64,000 bases of DNA from Anaerolineae bacterium (GTDB taxonomy: Bacteria > Chloroflexota > Anaerolineae > 4572-78 > J111), in NCBI GenBank assembly GCA_023382535.1, contig JAHDWA010000006.1, forward strand, positions 62,001 to 126,000, given 5' to 3'. A program made the translations under genes and the position numbers. Below are positions 16,086 to 24,838 of the stretch, piece by piece. The notes beneath the pieces are model-generated. The model worked only from the letters and a program-made list of their open reading frames with translations. It searched no databases and was not told the DNA's origin. Each line of letters starts with the position of its first letter. Position 1 is the first letter of the stretch.

Positions 16086-18163
16086 ATCAAAACAAATCCG
16101 ATAAATTATTGCGCCTTGGTTTGATTACTGCCGGGGCACTGCTGATCATAGTCAGCGGGATTTACGCCGCCTTAAACTTCGCTGCACCCAGCCCGCCGCC
16201 GGAGGTGCCTATACCGGTACTGGTGACGCCCAGCCCGGTGCGAACCGTAGAAGCTGCGCCCACTGCCACACCTGTCGCCCTGGCAACCCCCACCCCAATT
16301 CCGTCCCCGACCGCTACGGCAACTCCCACCACGCCTCCGGCCAGCCCGACCTCTGATTTGCCTGTGGGCGGGATCGTTTATGCTTTGTCGCCTGATGTTA
16401 ATTCAGTAGGCTGGGTCCAGGCGGGCGAAGATGGCAATCATTTTGGTGAAAGCTTTCTTTATACCGGGCTGCGCGATAATCTGTTGTATCACGGGGCCAT
16501 GCAGTTTGATCTGTCCTTTATCCCCAATGGGTCCACTATCTTTCTGGCTGAACTCGAACTCACCGGTCTGGCCGGCGATGGTTTGACCGATGCGAGTTCT
16601 TTTGCCGTCAACATTTTGACCGAAGACATTGACGCCGATTGGTCGCGTCACGATTTTGAGACTATCCATAACGCAGAGATTGACGAAACCCTAAGACCTG
16701 TTCTTACCGCAGGTGATTTGGGAGAAGGAAAGATCAATACCCTGGTCCTTAATGCTGCCCAACGCAGTATTATCGAAAAACGCCTGGAGGGCAACAGTAT
16801 TTCCCTACGCATAGACGACCTGGCCCCGGAGTTAGCCGGATGGTTCGCCTGGGACAGTGGCCACGGCGATCAATCCAAAGGCCGTGGACCGATTCTGCGC
16901 ATGGGGGTGCTGCCTCCGGTAGCGACCGAGGCAGCGACGGAAGAGGTGGCTGCTCTTAGTACGCCGACACCCACACCGACCTTTGTCGTCGTTACCAGCA
17001 CCCCCACCCCGGAGAATATCCTGACTGTCGCGGCGATTGCTCCGACGATAACGTACGAGGCAACCACAACCGGTACGCCTACGCCCGTCCCGGCTAACTG
17101 GGTTACGCCCATGATCGTCACAGAGACGCCGCTGCCAGAGAACGAGGCGACCGCCCTCTTCCAGGCCGCCGAAGCAACGGCCGTGGTCATTGCTTTTGGC
17201 ACGCCCACCCCTGGCGCGCCGATGGTGGTTGCCACGCCGACTCCCACCGAGACGGCTACGCCTGTGCTTATTCCGTTGGAGGGTGAGCTGCCATCCCTGC
17301 CCGTCACCCCAGTATTTACCGTAACTGTTCAATTCATGCCAGAGGTGTTGTTTGGCAAAATTGCTTTCAAATCCGATCGTACCGGCAAGGAAGAAATCTA
17401 CGTTATCAACCCTGATGGGAGTGGCTTGGCCCTGTTGACCCATTGCTGGGCTTACGCTTTGGCCGAACAAGCCGATGTCTACTCTTCTGATGGTCGTTTC
17501 CGGGTGTTTACCAAAGACACGACCCGCTTTAAGGGTGTGCAAAACGCTGACGGAACCGAGCAGACGATCAAAGAAAATGCACCGACGCTGTTCTGGTATG
17601 ATGCTTTCTACAAGCAGGAGGAGCAGCTATCTCAGTTTGGATCAGGGATCGCCTACGGGGGGGTCTGGTCTCCAACCCAAGAGCAAATTGCCTTTGTTTC
17701 AACCGAGAGCCAAAACGACGAGATCTGGGTGGTAAACCGGGATGGTTCCGGCCTGCTGCAGTTGACCCGTGACGAGTACTCCTGGTGGGACAAGCATCCC
17801 TCCTGGTCGCCCAATGGCCAGCATCTCGTCTTCTGGTCGAATCGGACCGGCCACGGCCAAATTTTTGTGATGAATGCCGATGGCAGCAACCTCTACAGTT
17901 TGAGCCGGACAGGTTTCAATGATTATGATCCGGTTTGGATCAAGTACCCGGGGATTCCCAGCTTCAACTCGGAAGCGGAAGATGGCCGGCCTGATTATAT
18001 TGGCTCTCTTGGCTTTTGTGGGAATGGAATAGAACTCAATTGTTCTGCCTTTAAAACCCAGGCAGAGGCGCAGGCGGTCTATACTGCCGCAGGCGGTCCT
18101 TTATCGGATCCTTATGGTTTGGACCTTGATCGGAACAATCTGGCATGCGAAAACCTGCCCTAA
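16082..18163 (+). CDS. Membrane-anchored protein with TolB-type propeller and C-terminal Excalibur domain
   Basis: The protein has 693 residues. One membrane helix (about 12-32) is followed by a Thr/Pro linker, then a beta-rich module (about 95-280) of the kind seen in DNRLRE/CBM-like surface domains (LYHGAMQFDLSFIPNGSTIF; LDDLAPELAGW-type ending). A second long Thr/Pro linker (about 290-410) follows, then TolB/PD40-like blades (GKIAFKSDRTGKEEIYVINP; IWVVNRDGSGLLQLT; WSPNGQHLVFWSNRTGHGQI). The last 40 residues match the Excalibur calcium-binding fold, ending DLDRNNLACENLP with Cys pairs. It is an extracytoplasmic surface protein of unknown ligand. The first base pairs overlap the HTH gene. 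Confidence 0.82.
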   Translation: MNQNKSDKLLRLGLITAGALLIIVSGIYAALNFAAPSPPPEVPIPVLVTPSPVRTVEAAPTATPVALATPTPIPSPTATATPTTPPASPTSDLPVGGIVYALSPDVNSVGWVQAGEDGNHFGESFLYTGLRDNLLYHGAMQFDLSFIPNGSTIFLAELELTGLAGDGLTDASSFAVNILTEDIDADWSRHDFETIHNAEIDETLRPVLTAGDLGEGKINTLVLNAAQRSIIEKRLEGNSISLRIDDLAPELAGWFAWDSGHGDQSKGRGPILRMGVLPPVATEAATEEVAALSTPTPTPTFVVVTSTPTPENILTVAAIAPTITYEATTTGTPTPVPANWVTPMIVTETPLPENEATALFQAAEATAVVIAFGTPTPGAPMVVATPTPTETATPVLIPLEGELPSLPVTPVFTVTVQFMPEVLFGKIAFKSDRTGKEEIYVINPDGSGLALLTHCWAYALAEQADVYSSDGRFRVFTKDTTRFKGVQNADGTEQTIKENAPTLFWYDAFYKQEEQLSQFGSGIAYGGVWSPTQEQIAFVSTESQNDEIWVVNRDGSGLLQLTRDEYSWWDKHPSWSPNGQHLVFWSNRTGHGQIFVMNADGSNLYSLSRTGFNDYDPVWIKYPGIPSFNSEAEDGRPDYIGSLGFCGNGIELNCSAFKTQAEAQAVYTAAGGPLSDPYGLDLDRNNLACENLP

Positions 18164-18209
18164 CTCATAAACACCTATTTGGTTTACATCACCTTGAAAG
18201 GATTGCTCC

Positions 18210-19208
18210 ATGATTATTACCCGGACTCCTTTGCGTATCAGTTTTGCCGGCGGCGGCAGCGACCTGCCCGCTTTTTATGAGAAAGAGCAGGGGGCAGTGG
18301 TCAGCACGGCTATTGATAAATACATCTATATTACCGTCAACCCAAAGTTTGACCATAAGATTCGAGCCAGCTACTCCGTCACAGAAATTGTGGATACCGT
18401 CGAAGAGGTTCGACACGAGCTAATCCGCGAGGCGCTGCACTTATTGGAAATCGAACAGGGTATTGAAATTACTTCTATTTCTGACATTCCCTCGCAAGGT
18501 ACGGGGCTAGGGTCTTCGAGCAGTTATACGGTGGGTTTGCTCAATGCGTTATACGCTTACCTGGGACACATGGCCGGGGCCGAACGATTGGCCCGCGAGG
18601 CCTGCTACATTGAAATTGACCGCTGTGGCAAAGCTATTGGCAAGCAGGATCAATATATTGCTGCTTATGGCGGCCTCCAGTACATTCGCTTTAATCCTGA
18701 TGGCAGTGTCTTCACCGACCCGGTTATCTGCTCGCTTGACACCCGCAAACGACTGCAATCGAGACTGTTGCTGCTTTATACCGGTTTAACCCGCCGCGCT
18801 GATGACATCTTAACCGAACAAACTCGCGAAACTCGCTCCAATGAGGGCAAGCAAGCCTCGCTGCGGCGCATGGTCAATCTGGCCGACCAACTGTGTGAAG
18901 CTCTGGGCCGCGATGAAATAGATGCTTTTGGTGAAATTCTGCATACCGGCTGGCTGGAGAAACGAGAGTTGGCTGCTGGTATCAGTAACGGTTGTATTGA
19001 TGCATGGTATGAGCGTGCTCGCGCCGCTGGAGCGATTGGCGGCAAGCTCTTGGGGGCTGGCGGCGGTGGCTTTTTATTACTCTATGCCGACCCGGCTTTC
19101 CATGCCGACATTTGTCATGCCCTGCCTGAACTACGTCCTATTCCTTTCCACTTCTGCCCCCAGGGTAGCAAGGTTATTTACGTTGAAGAGAACGGCTATA
19201 AACCATAA
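18210..19208 (+). CDS. hddA: GHMP-family D-glycero-alpha-D-manno-heptose-7-phosphate kinase
   Basis: The protein has 332 residues, the usual size of HddA. GHMP signatures are present: IITRTPLRISFAGGGSDLPAFY-type start, the ATP loop IPSQGTGLGSSSSYTVGLLN and the C-terminal GAIGGKLLGAGGGGFLLLY. HddA phosphorylates D-glycero-alpha-D-manno-heptose 7-phosphate at C1, giving the bisphosphate used by GmhB. It lies 6 kb from gmhA/gmhB/hddC, separated from them by unrelated glycan genes. The match to the heptose branch rather than galactokinase or mevalonate kinase rests on the FAGGGSD motif plus the other three pathway genes. Confidence 0.88.
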   Translation: MIITRTPLRISFAGGGSDLPAFYEKEQGAVVSTAIDKYIYITVNPKFDHKIRASYSVTEIVDTVEEVRHELIREALHLLEIEQGIEITSISDIPSQGTGLGSSSSYTVGLLNALYAYLGHMAGAERLAREACYIEIDRCGKAIGKQDQYIAAYGGLQYIRFNPDGSVFTDPVICSLDTRKRLQSRLLLLYTGLTRRADDILTEQTRETRSNEGKQASLRRMVNLADQLCEALGRDEIDAFGEILHTGWLEKRELAAGISNGCIDAWYERARAAGAIGGKLLGAGGGGFLLLYADPAFHADICHALPELRPIPFHFCPQGSKVIYVEENGYKP

Positions 19209-19269
19209 TATCCGGGCTTATCCTGCGGGTGTGGGGTCAATATCGCCCAACTGAGAGAGGAAACTTAAG

Positions 19270-21192
19270 ATGATGGATTTAGGAAAGTACTTCAAAATTG
19301 GTTTGCGCTGGTGGTGGCTCATCCTGCTGAGTATGGCTTTGTCGGCCACAGCTAGCTATTTCTACAGCCAGGACCAACCCAGGGTTTATGCTGCCAGAAC
19401 AACATTAATGGTTGGCGCCAGTGTGATTGAGAATACCAAGCCAAACGAACAGGATTTGGGACTTAGCCGGACCCTGGCTCAAGTATACGGCGAACTGGCC
19501 CTGCGCCGGCCTATTACCCAGGCAGTTATTGACCGGCTGGGGTTGCAGATGAGCCCCGATGAATTGAGCGAGATGATTCAGACCGGCGTCATTCCCAGCG
19601 CCCAATTGCTGGAGATTTATGTCTTTGATGTTCACCCCCAGCGAGCGCAGCTTTTAGCCAATGCCATTGCCGAGGAGCTGATTTTGCAGAGCCCCGGGGG
19701 CAGCGGCAATGAGCAGGAACGGGACAAGTTTATCCGGGCGCAGATGCAGGATTTGCAGAGCAAGATTCAAGATGCCGACGCCAAGATTAAGGAGTTGGAA
19801 AATAAGTTAGGCGGCCTGACCTCGGCGGTAGAAATTGCTGAAGCGCAGTCCCAACTGACTCAACTGGAACAGCTAAAAGGGGACTATCAAAGCAATTATA
19901 ATCAGTTTTTATCCAATGTTTCTGAGGCTTCACCCAATCGCCTGGCCGTTTTTGAATCGGCCACTGAGCCGACCACGCCGGTTTCGCCCAATGTTAAAAT
20001 GAACGTGGCTATTGCGGCTGCGGCTGGGTTAGTGCTGGCGCTCGGAACGATTATTTTCCTGGAATTTTTTAGCGATACTCTCATCTGGAATCCCGGGGAA
20101 ACTTCGTCTGTACTGGGCCTGCCTGTGCTGGGCGCGGTTGGTAGAGTTGACAAAAATAGCGACACTTTATTGATCAAAAGTGAAGAGTGGTCCCCCAATC
20201 TTGATGCGCTCCGCACCCTGCGTAGTACGATTATGCTGGCCGCCGAGGGTAATTCCCTCTCTACACTGCTGATTACCAGTTCTCTCCCCGGCGAAGGCAA
20301 AAGTTTCCTGTCGGCTAACCTCGCGGCTATCATTGCCTCTCCTGGCGCTAGCCTGGCCAACATCATTACCTCACCTGGCTCCAGGGTAATCCTAATTGAC
20401 GCAGACCTGCACAGACCTTCTTTGCACGAAATGTTTGACATGCCCAATCTAATGGGCCTGGCGGATGTGCTGGGGATGCCTGAAAGCACCATGGAAGCTC
20501 TTCTCAAGAAGACCCTCCGGCCGACGGGTATTGATAACTTGTTACTGCTGCCGGCCGGCCGCGCTCCCCTGGACCCCGGGGCTCTGATCCACTCCTCGAA
20601 GTTTCAAAAGATGCTGGCGTTACTTAAGCCGAATGCTGATTTAATCATTATAGACAGTGGTCCGGTGTTAAGAGTAGTGGAAACAAAAGTCATTGCCAAT
20701 CTTGTTGACGGTGTAGTTCTGGTCATCAGCGATGGCCAGGTCCGGCGCAAGGCGGTCCAGCAGATTATTGATTACTTCCGGGGTAAGCCAAACAATAATC
20801 TGTTAGGCTTGGTTTTTAACCGAGTCAAAGCAGTCTCGCGTGGTTATGGTTACTATTCTGGCTACAGTACCCGAGACAAAATGCAGCGAGTGGGTCGTAA
20901 CCAACAGGCTGACACGGGGATGGTGACCCTGGCCGAAGCCACGGATTACCTGGGCGTGAGCGAAGAAACAGTTCGCCGCTGGTGTGACCAGGGGCGTTTA
21001 CCGGCCCTTAAAAAAGGCCGCAAGTGGTTGCTGCGCCTGGAGGATTTAAATGAATTTGTTGGGACTTACCAGCACGGCAGCGGCGACGAAAGTAGTCCGA
21101 GCACGGTAGTAGAGAAAGAACCCGCCGTTCAACCCAACTCGCCTAATGGGCAAGAGCATCCTGAGCCTCAAGTCCTTCAAGAACGCCCTTAA
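19270..21192 (+). CDS. Wzz-type co-polymerase fused to BY-kinase with a C-terminal excisionase-type HTH domain
   Basis: The protein has 640 residues. The N-terminal chain-length-determinant part has two membrane helices (WWWLILLSMALSATASYFYS near 14-34; VAIAAAAGLVLALGTIIFLE near 243-262) with a coiled coil between (about 155-215). The tyrosine kinase domain follows: Walker A SSLPGEGKSFLSANL, Walker A' VILIDADLHRP, Walker B ADLIIIDSGPV. A tyrosine cluster GYGYYSGY comes next, as in BY-kinases. Then, unusually, a helix-turn-helix domain (about 556-605: MVTLAEATDYLGVSEETVRR, RWCDQGRLPALKKGRKWLLR) and a disordered tail. The family controls polymer length and export at the membrane through a phosphorylation cycle. 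The HTH suggests DNA binding by a membrane kinase (inference). An 11-residue tandem duplication follows Walker A. Confidence 0.92.
   Translation: MMDLGKYFKIGLRWWWLILLSMALSATASYFYSQDQPRVYAARTTLMVGASVIENTKPNEQDLGLSRTLAQVYGELALRRPITQAVIDRLGLQMSPDELSEMIQTGVIPSAQLLEIYVFDVHPQRAQLLANAIAEELILQSPGGSGNEQERDKFIRAQMQDLQSKIQDADAKIKELENKLGGLTSAVEIAEAQSQLTQLEQLKGDYQSNYNQFLSNVSEASPNRLAVFESATEPTTPVSPNVKMNVAIAAAAGLVLALGTIIFLEFFSDTLIWNPGETSSVLGLPVLGAVGRVDKNSDTLLIKSEEWSPNLDALRTLRSTIMLAAEGNSLSTLLITSSLPGEGKSFLSANLAAIIASPGASLANIITSPGSRVILIDADLHRPSLHEMFDMPNLMGLADVLGMPESTMEALLKKTLRPTGIDNLLLLPAGRAPLDPGALIHSSKFQKMLALLKPNADLIIIDSGPVLRVVETKVIANLVDGVVLVISDGQVRRKAVQQIIDYFRGKPNNNLLGLVFNRVKAVSRGYGYYSGYSTRDKMQRVGRNQQADTGMVTLAEATDYLGVSEETVRRWCDQGRLPALKKGRKWLLRLEDLNEFVGTYQHGSGDESSPSTVVEKEPAVQPNSPNGQEHPEPQVLQERP
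20314..20379 (+). repeat. 33-bp in-frame tandem duplication inside the BY-kinase
   Basis: Bases 20314-20346 and 20347-20379 are imperfect copies encoding ANLAAIIASPG and ASLANIITSPG. The duplication lies between Walker A and Walker A', where normal BY-kinases have a single short helix and turn. The copies differ at several bases, so the event is not recent. Confidence 0.8.
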
Positions 21193-21232
21193 TTTGAGCT
21201 GAGAAACTTTGCTGACCTTTCTGGACACCATC

Positions 21233-21910
21233 ATGACTAGAAACTATCAAATCAACCGGTATGTTGTACTCATCTTTACTTTCTTCGTTACCATCAACCT
21301 GATCGCTCTAACGCCCTCCCTGGCGCTCGCTGAGCTGCCCCCCCGGCCTGGACTCCCACCGCCCAGTTCTGATCCCGCTTCTGATTCCGATGAGGATAAC
21401 CCCATCGGAGGTTATATTGTTCTGCAGGTTCCTACGGCTCCGGCAGGATTATGGACTGTCGTCCAATGGCAAGATCAAGCCGGAAGGTGGCATGATACTG
21501 ACGGGTGGCGTGGTCTGCTGGACGACGGCCGGCAGAAAGTGTGGTGGATTGATCCGGCTGATTTTGGCAAAGGCCCCTTCCAGTGGGCCGTGTATCAGGA
21601 GCAAAACGGTGAGTTGCTGGCAAGCAGTTCTTCGTTTAACTTGCCCAGTACAGCTTATGAAACAGTATTGGCCGAGATAGAACTGTTGCCAGACCAATCT
21701 CTGCCCCAGCCAGGCAAGTTGCCGGACCCTTGGCAAGCGCCAGCAGAAGCAGCCGCGTCATCTGCCGTCACTTCGACGCCCGATGCCTTGCCTGTTACCG
21801 GAAGCGAGCTTGGAATGGTTTCGTTTAGTAAGCTTGCTCTGGTTTGGGGGGTGTTGTTGGCGCTGATTAACAAGGCCGTTAAGGGCTTATTCGGGAAAAT
21901 TGAGGAGTGA
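21233..21910 (+). CDS. Exported protein with LPVTG-type C-terminal anchor
   Basis: The protein has 225 residues from the ATG at 21233; a TTG 24 bases upstream is also in frame but would lengthen the signal region. A signal peptide (YVVLIFTFFVTINLIALTPSLALA, cleavage near residue 33) is followed by a Pro-rich stretch and a small beta-rich domain (GLWTVVQWQDQAGRWHDTDG; VWWIDPADFGKGPFQWAVYQ). The C-terminus reads LPVTGSELG, then a hydrophobic stretch and the basic end KAVKGLFGKIEE. The layout resembles LPxTG sortase substrates, but no sortase gene is in the window and the charged tail is longer than usual. It may simply be a membrane-tethered protein. Its position behind the Wzz/BY-kinase gene suggests a role in glycan export or display. 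The function is unknown. Confidence 0.7.
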   Translation: MTRNYQINRYVVLIFTFFVTINLIALTPSLALAELPPRPGLPPPSSDPASDSDEDNPIGGYIVLQVPTAPAGLWTVVQWQDQAGRWHDTDGWRGLLDDGRQKVWWIDPADFGKGPFQWAVYQEQNGELLASSSSFNLPSTAYETVLAEIELLPDQSLPQPGKLPDPWQAPAEAAASSAVTSTPDALPVTGSELGMVSFSKLALVWGVLLALINKAVKGLFGKIEE

Positions 21911-22003
21911 CGGTGAGATGGGGCGCTGAACCCGTTGCATCCCGGCCCTTAAGTCAGTGGCTCTGCCTGCGCCTTACCTATCTATACCGGGGAGTGTAGA
22001 ACT

Positions 22004-23374
22004 GTGAAAGTTGTTTTAACTATCCATCATTTTCCACCCAATTACAGCGCCGGAGCTGAAATCTACACCTTCCGTTTAGCCAACTGGCTGATCAAACATG
22101 GGTACACCGTTGAGGTTGTTTGTATCGAATCAATCACCCACGTAGGTGAACAGAAACTGGAGTATCGGCACGAAATCTACGAGGGTGTATCTGTCTGGCG
22201 CCTGTACTTTAACCTGGCGCAGTCGCCCGACCCATTCCGCTCTAGTTTTGATAATCCCACAATTGGGGCTTGGTTTGATGAATTTTTACGACAAGTACAG
22301 CCTGACCTGGTCCACATTAATAGCTGTTACTTGCTCTCGGTGAATACCATTGCGGCGGTCAAACGGCAGGCCCTGCCTCTCATCGTGACATTGCACGATT
22401 TCTGGTTTGTCTGCCCGCGAATTACCCTGCTAAAGCCAACGGATGAGGTTTGCACGGTGCCGGAAAATATGGCTGAGTGTGCCTGGTGTTTAGCGACCGA
22501 ACAGCGCCGCTTTCGTTTGCCCGAAAAAATGTCGGGGGGGGTCGTGGGGAGTCTGGCGCAGCGTTTGCTGGCTTTGCCTTTTGGAAGTGGCCTGTTGGGA
22601 ATTCAACCTAGTAGCGCCGAAATCGCTTACCGTCGTCGCTTGTTATTAGATGCACTGCGGCAAGCCGACCTTATTTTGGCGCCATCAGAATTCCTGCGCA
22701 ACACTTTTGTCAAGCAAGGGATTGACCCAACCAAGATTGTTTATTCCCGGTATGGCCTGGATACCAGCCACTGGCTCACACTGCCAGAAAAAAATGGGGC
22801 CCCTTCGCCCGAAATGCAAATTGGCTATATCGGGCAGTTGTCGTACCACAAGGGAGTCCACCTGCTGATCGAAGCATTCAAGCGGCTCGATTTTTCCAGG
22901 CGGCCGGCCCGTTTGAAGATTTACGGTGCACCTGAGGCGTTTCCCAAGTATGTCCAGCAGTTGCGGAATATGGCTAACGGCAACTCAGCCATAGAGTTTA
23001 TGGGCCGCTTTGATAATCGGCGGGTAGCTGAAATTCTGCATCAGGCGGATGTGACGGTGGTGCCGTCAATCTGGTATGAAAATTCTCCCATTGCGATTAT
23101 GGAGGCCTTGACCAGCGGTACGCCTGTTGTTACTACCAACCTGGGCGGAATGCCCGAACTGGTACAACACAATATCAACGGGCTGTTATTTAAAGTGGGT
23201 GATGTAAATGACTTAACATGCCAATTACAACGCTTACTGGATGAGCCTGAATTGGTAGCCAGGTTAGCCAATAAAGCCCAACCTATTCGGATGATTGACG
23301 ACGAAATGACCCAAATTGATTCGTTTTACCAGCAGGTTTTATTAGCTTACCAATCAGAGGCAATCACAGGATGA
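22004..23374 (+). CDS. Family 4 glycosyltransferase (GT-B), copy 1 of a GT4-Wzx pair
   Basis: The protein has 456 residues and a GTG start after GGGGAG. It opens MKVVLTIHHFPPNYSAGAE, the acceptor-side glycine loop of GT4 enzymes, and ends with the nucleotide-sugar-binding domain (MQIGYIGQLSYHKGVHLLIE; FMGRFDNRRVAEILHQADVT; SIWYENSPIAIMEALTSGTP with the EX7E-type motif). A Cys-rich insert (FVCPRITLLKPTDEVC, CAWC) lies mid-protein and is shared with the paralogue at 27958. It transfers a sugar to the growing lipid-linked glycan on the cytoplasmic side. It overlaps the flippase gene by four bases (ATGA). Confidence 0.9.
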   Translation: MKVVLTIHHFPPNYSAGAEIYTFRLANWLIKHGYTVEVVCIESITHVGEQKLEYRHEIYEGVSVWRLYFNLAQSPDPFRSSFDNPTIGAWFDEFLRQVQPDLVHINSCYLLSVNTIAAVKRQALPLIVTLHDFWFVCPRITLLKPTDEVCTVPENMAECAWCLATEQRRFRLPEKMSGGVVGSLAQRLLALPFGSGLLGIQPSSAEIAYRRRLLLDALRQADLILAPSEFLRNTFVKQGIDPTKIVYSRYGLDTSHWLTLPEKNGAPSPEMQIGYIGQLSYHKGVHLLIEAFKRLDFSRRPARLKIYGAPEAFPKYVQQLRNMANGNSAIEFMGRFDNRRVAEILHQADVTVVPSIWYENSPIAIMEALTSGTPVVTTNLGGMPELVQHNINGLLFKVGDVNDLTCQLQRLLDEPELVARLANKAQPIRMIDDEMTQIDSFYQQVLLAYQSEAITG

Positions 23375-24834
23375 ATAGATTTTCGTTAACTGTCCTGCGC
23401 AACTCAGCTTTCAATATGGTGGCTCAACTCATCATAAAGCTGTTGTCGTTTGGTTTTTCCGTACTTATTGTGCGACAGCTCGGCGCCGAGGTATTTGGGC
23501 AGTATGCAGCGGTGCTTGCCTTCGGAGTCATGTTCGCAATCATCTCCGATTTGGGCCTTGGCCCTTATGCGGTGCGTGAGGTGGCCCGCTGGCGTGATTT
23601 GCCTGAGGGGCCGGAACGTATCCAGACATTGTATGCTAACATTTTGGCGCTACGGCTGCTGCTTTCATTGTTGACCATCGTTCTACTTGTTGTAGCGGCC
23701 TGGTTGACCAACCGGCCCTGGGTAATGGTGGGCGCGATTGCCCTCAACGCTTTTGGGTTTATTCTGTATGCCGTCCAGGGCAGCAGCGATGCTGTTTTGA
23801 GTGGCTTTGAACGCCTGGACCTGGGAGCGGGGGCAAAGGTTCTTAATCAACTGACCTTTGTGGTCCTGGGCGCCCTGGCTTTGTGGTGGGGAATCGGCTA
23901 TTACGGATTGATTATCGCTAACCTGCTTGGCGTGACCCTCATGATGTTTATATGTTGGCGAGGAGTCGCCAGGCTAGGGGTGCGCCCCGGGCGGCCGGTG
24001 CCAGTGCAGTGGTTGCCTTTACTGCGCGCAAGTTTGCCTTTTGGAATAATAGGTTTTGCCCTGGGTCTGTCCTATAAGTTTGACAGCGTTTTGCTTAATA
24101 TCTTTCGCAGCGATGCTGAAACCGGCTACTACAGCGCAGTTTATAACCTGATTTTCTCGGCGGTGATCATTTCTAATGTGTTCAATACAGCACTGTACCC
24201 TTCGCTGGCCCGTCAGGCGGCCAATGCGCCGGATCGGTTACCGGAGATTTACCAACGTGCCCTACGTTATCTCTTCGTCCTGGCCCTGCCCATTGCCGTA
24301 GGTGGTTGGGTGCTGGCGGACCAGGCCATCCCATTTTTGTATACTTCTAGTTATCTGCCAGCAGTACCAGCCCTGCAAATTCTAATCTGGGTAGTGCCCT
24401 TGATGTTTGCCTCCGAGTTTTTGGGTTATGTCGTGCTCATCGCCGGCAAAGAGAATTATGTGGCTCGTTCGGTTCTGGTTAGCACAGGTTTTAATGTCAC
24501 CATTAATTTGCTGCTTGTTCCTCAATACGGCTTCCTTGCCGCCTCCGCTATGACCGTTCTCACTGAAGCCATCCTGGTAAGTCAGTATCTTTGGCTGCTA
24601 CGTTCCATGATCCGGGACTTCAACTGGGGTCAATTATTTGTTCGCCCTCTGCTGGCAGCCCTGCTCATGGGTGGATTGGCGCTGCTTTTTCATGCCTTTG
24701 TCCCCTGGTTTGTTAACGCGGCGATGAGTGGTCTGGCTTATGCGTTCCTGCTGTTCGTGTTTAGCGTTATCGGCAAAGATGAATTGCGTTTTGTCCATGG
24801 CATAGTCTCTCCGGCATCCACGATTAGTCAATAA
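23371..24834 (+). CDS. Polysaccharide flippase, Wzx/RfbX family, copy 1
   Basis: The protein has 487 residues with 12-14 predicted membrane helices. It begins LRNSAFNMVAQLIIKLLSFGFS with IVRQLGAEVFGQYAAVLAFG, the standard start of polysaccharide-biosynthesis flippases (MOP superfamily). Such proteins move the lipid-linked repeat unit across the membrane. It is translationally coupled to the GT4 gene before it. A second GT4-flippase pair of the same layout begins at 27958, so the locus either makes two repeat units or carries a duplicated cassette. Confidence 0.9.
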   Translation: MNRFSLTVLRNSAFNMVAQLIIKLLSFGFSVLIVRQLGAEVFGQYAAVLAFGVMFAIISDLGLGPYAVREVARWRDLPEGPERIQTLYANILALRLLLSLLTIVLLVVAAWLTNRPWVMVGAIALNAFGFILYAVQGSSDAVLSGFERLDLGAGAKVLNQLTFVVLGALALWWGIGYYGLIIANLLGVTLMMFICWRGVARLGVRPGRPVPVQWLPLLRASLPFGIIGFALGLSYKFDSVLLNIFRSDAETGYYSAVYNLIFSAVIISNVFNTALYPSLARQAANAPDRLPEIYQRALRYLFVLALPIAVGGWVLADQAIPFLYTSSYLPAVPALQILIWVVPLMFASEFLGYVVLIAGKENYVARSVLVSTGFNVTINLLLVPQYGFLAASAMTVLTEAILVSQYLWLLRSMIRDFNWGQLFVRPLLAALLMGGLALLFHAFVPWFVNAAMSGLAYAFLLFVFSVIGKDELRFVHGIVSPASTISQ

Positions 24835-24838
24835 ACTT

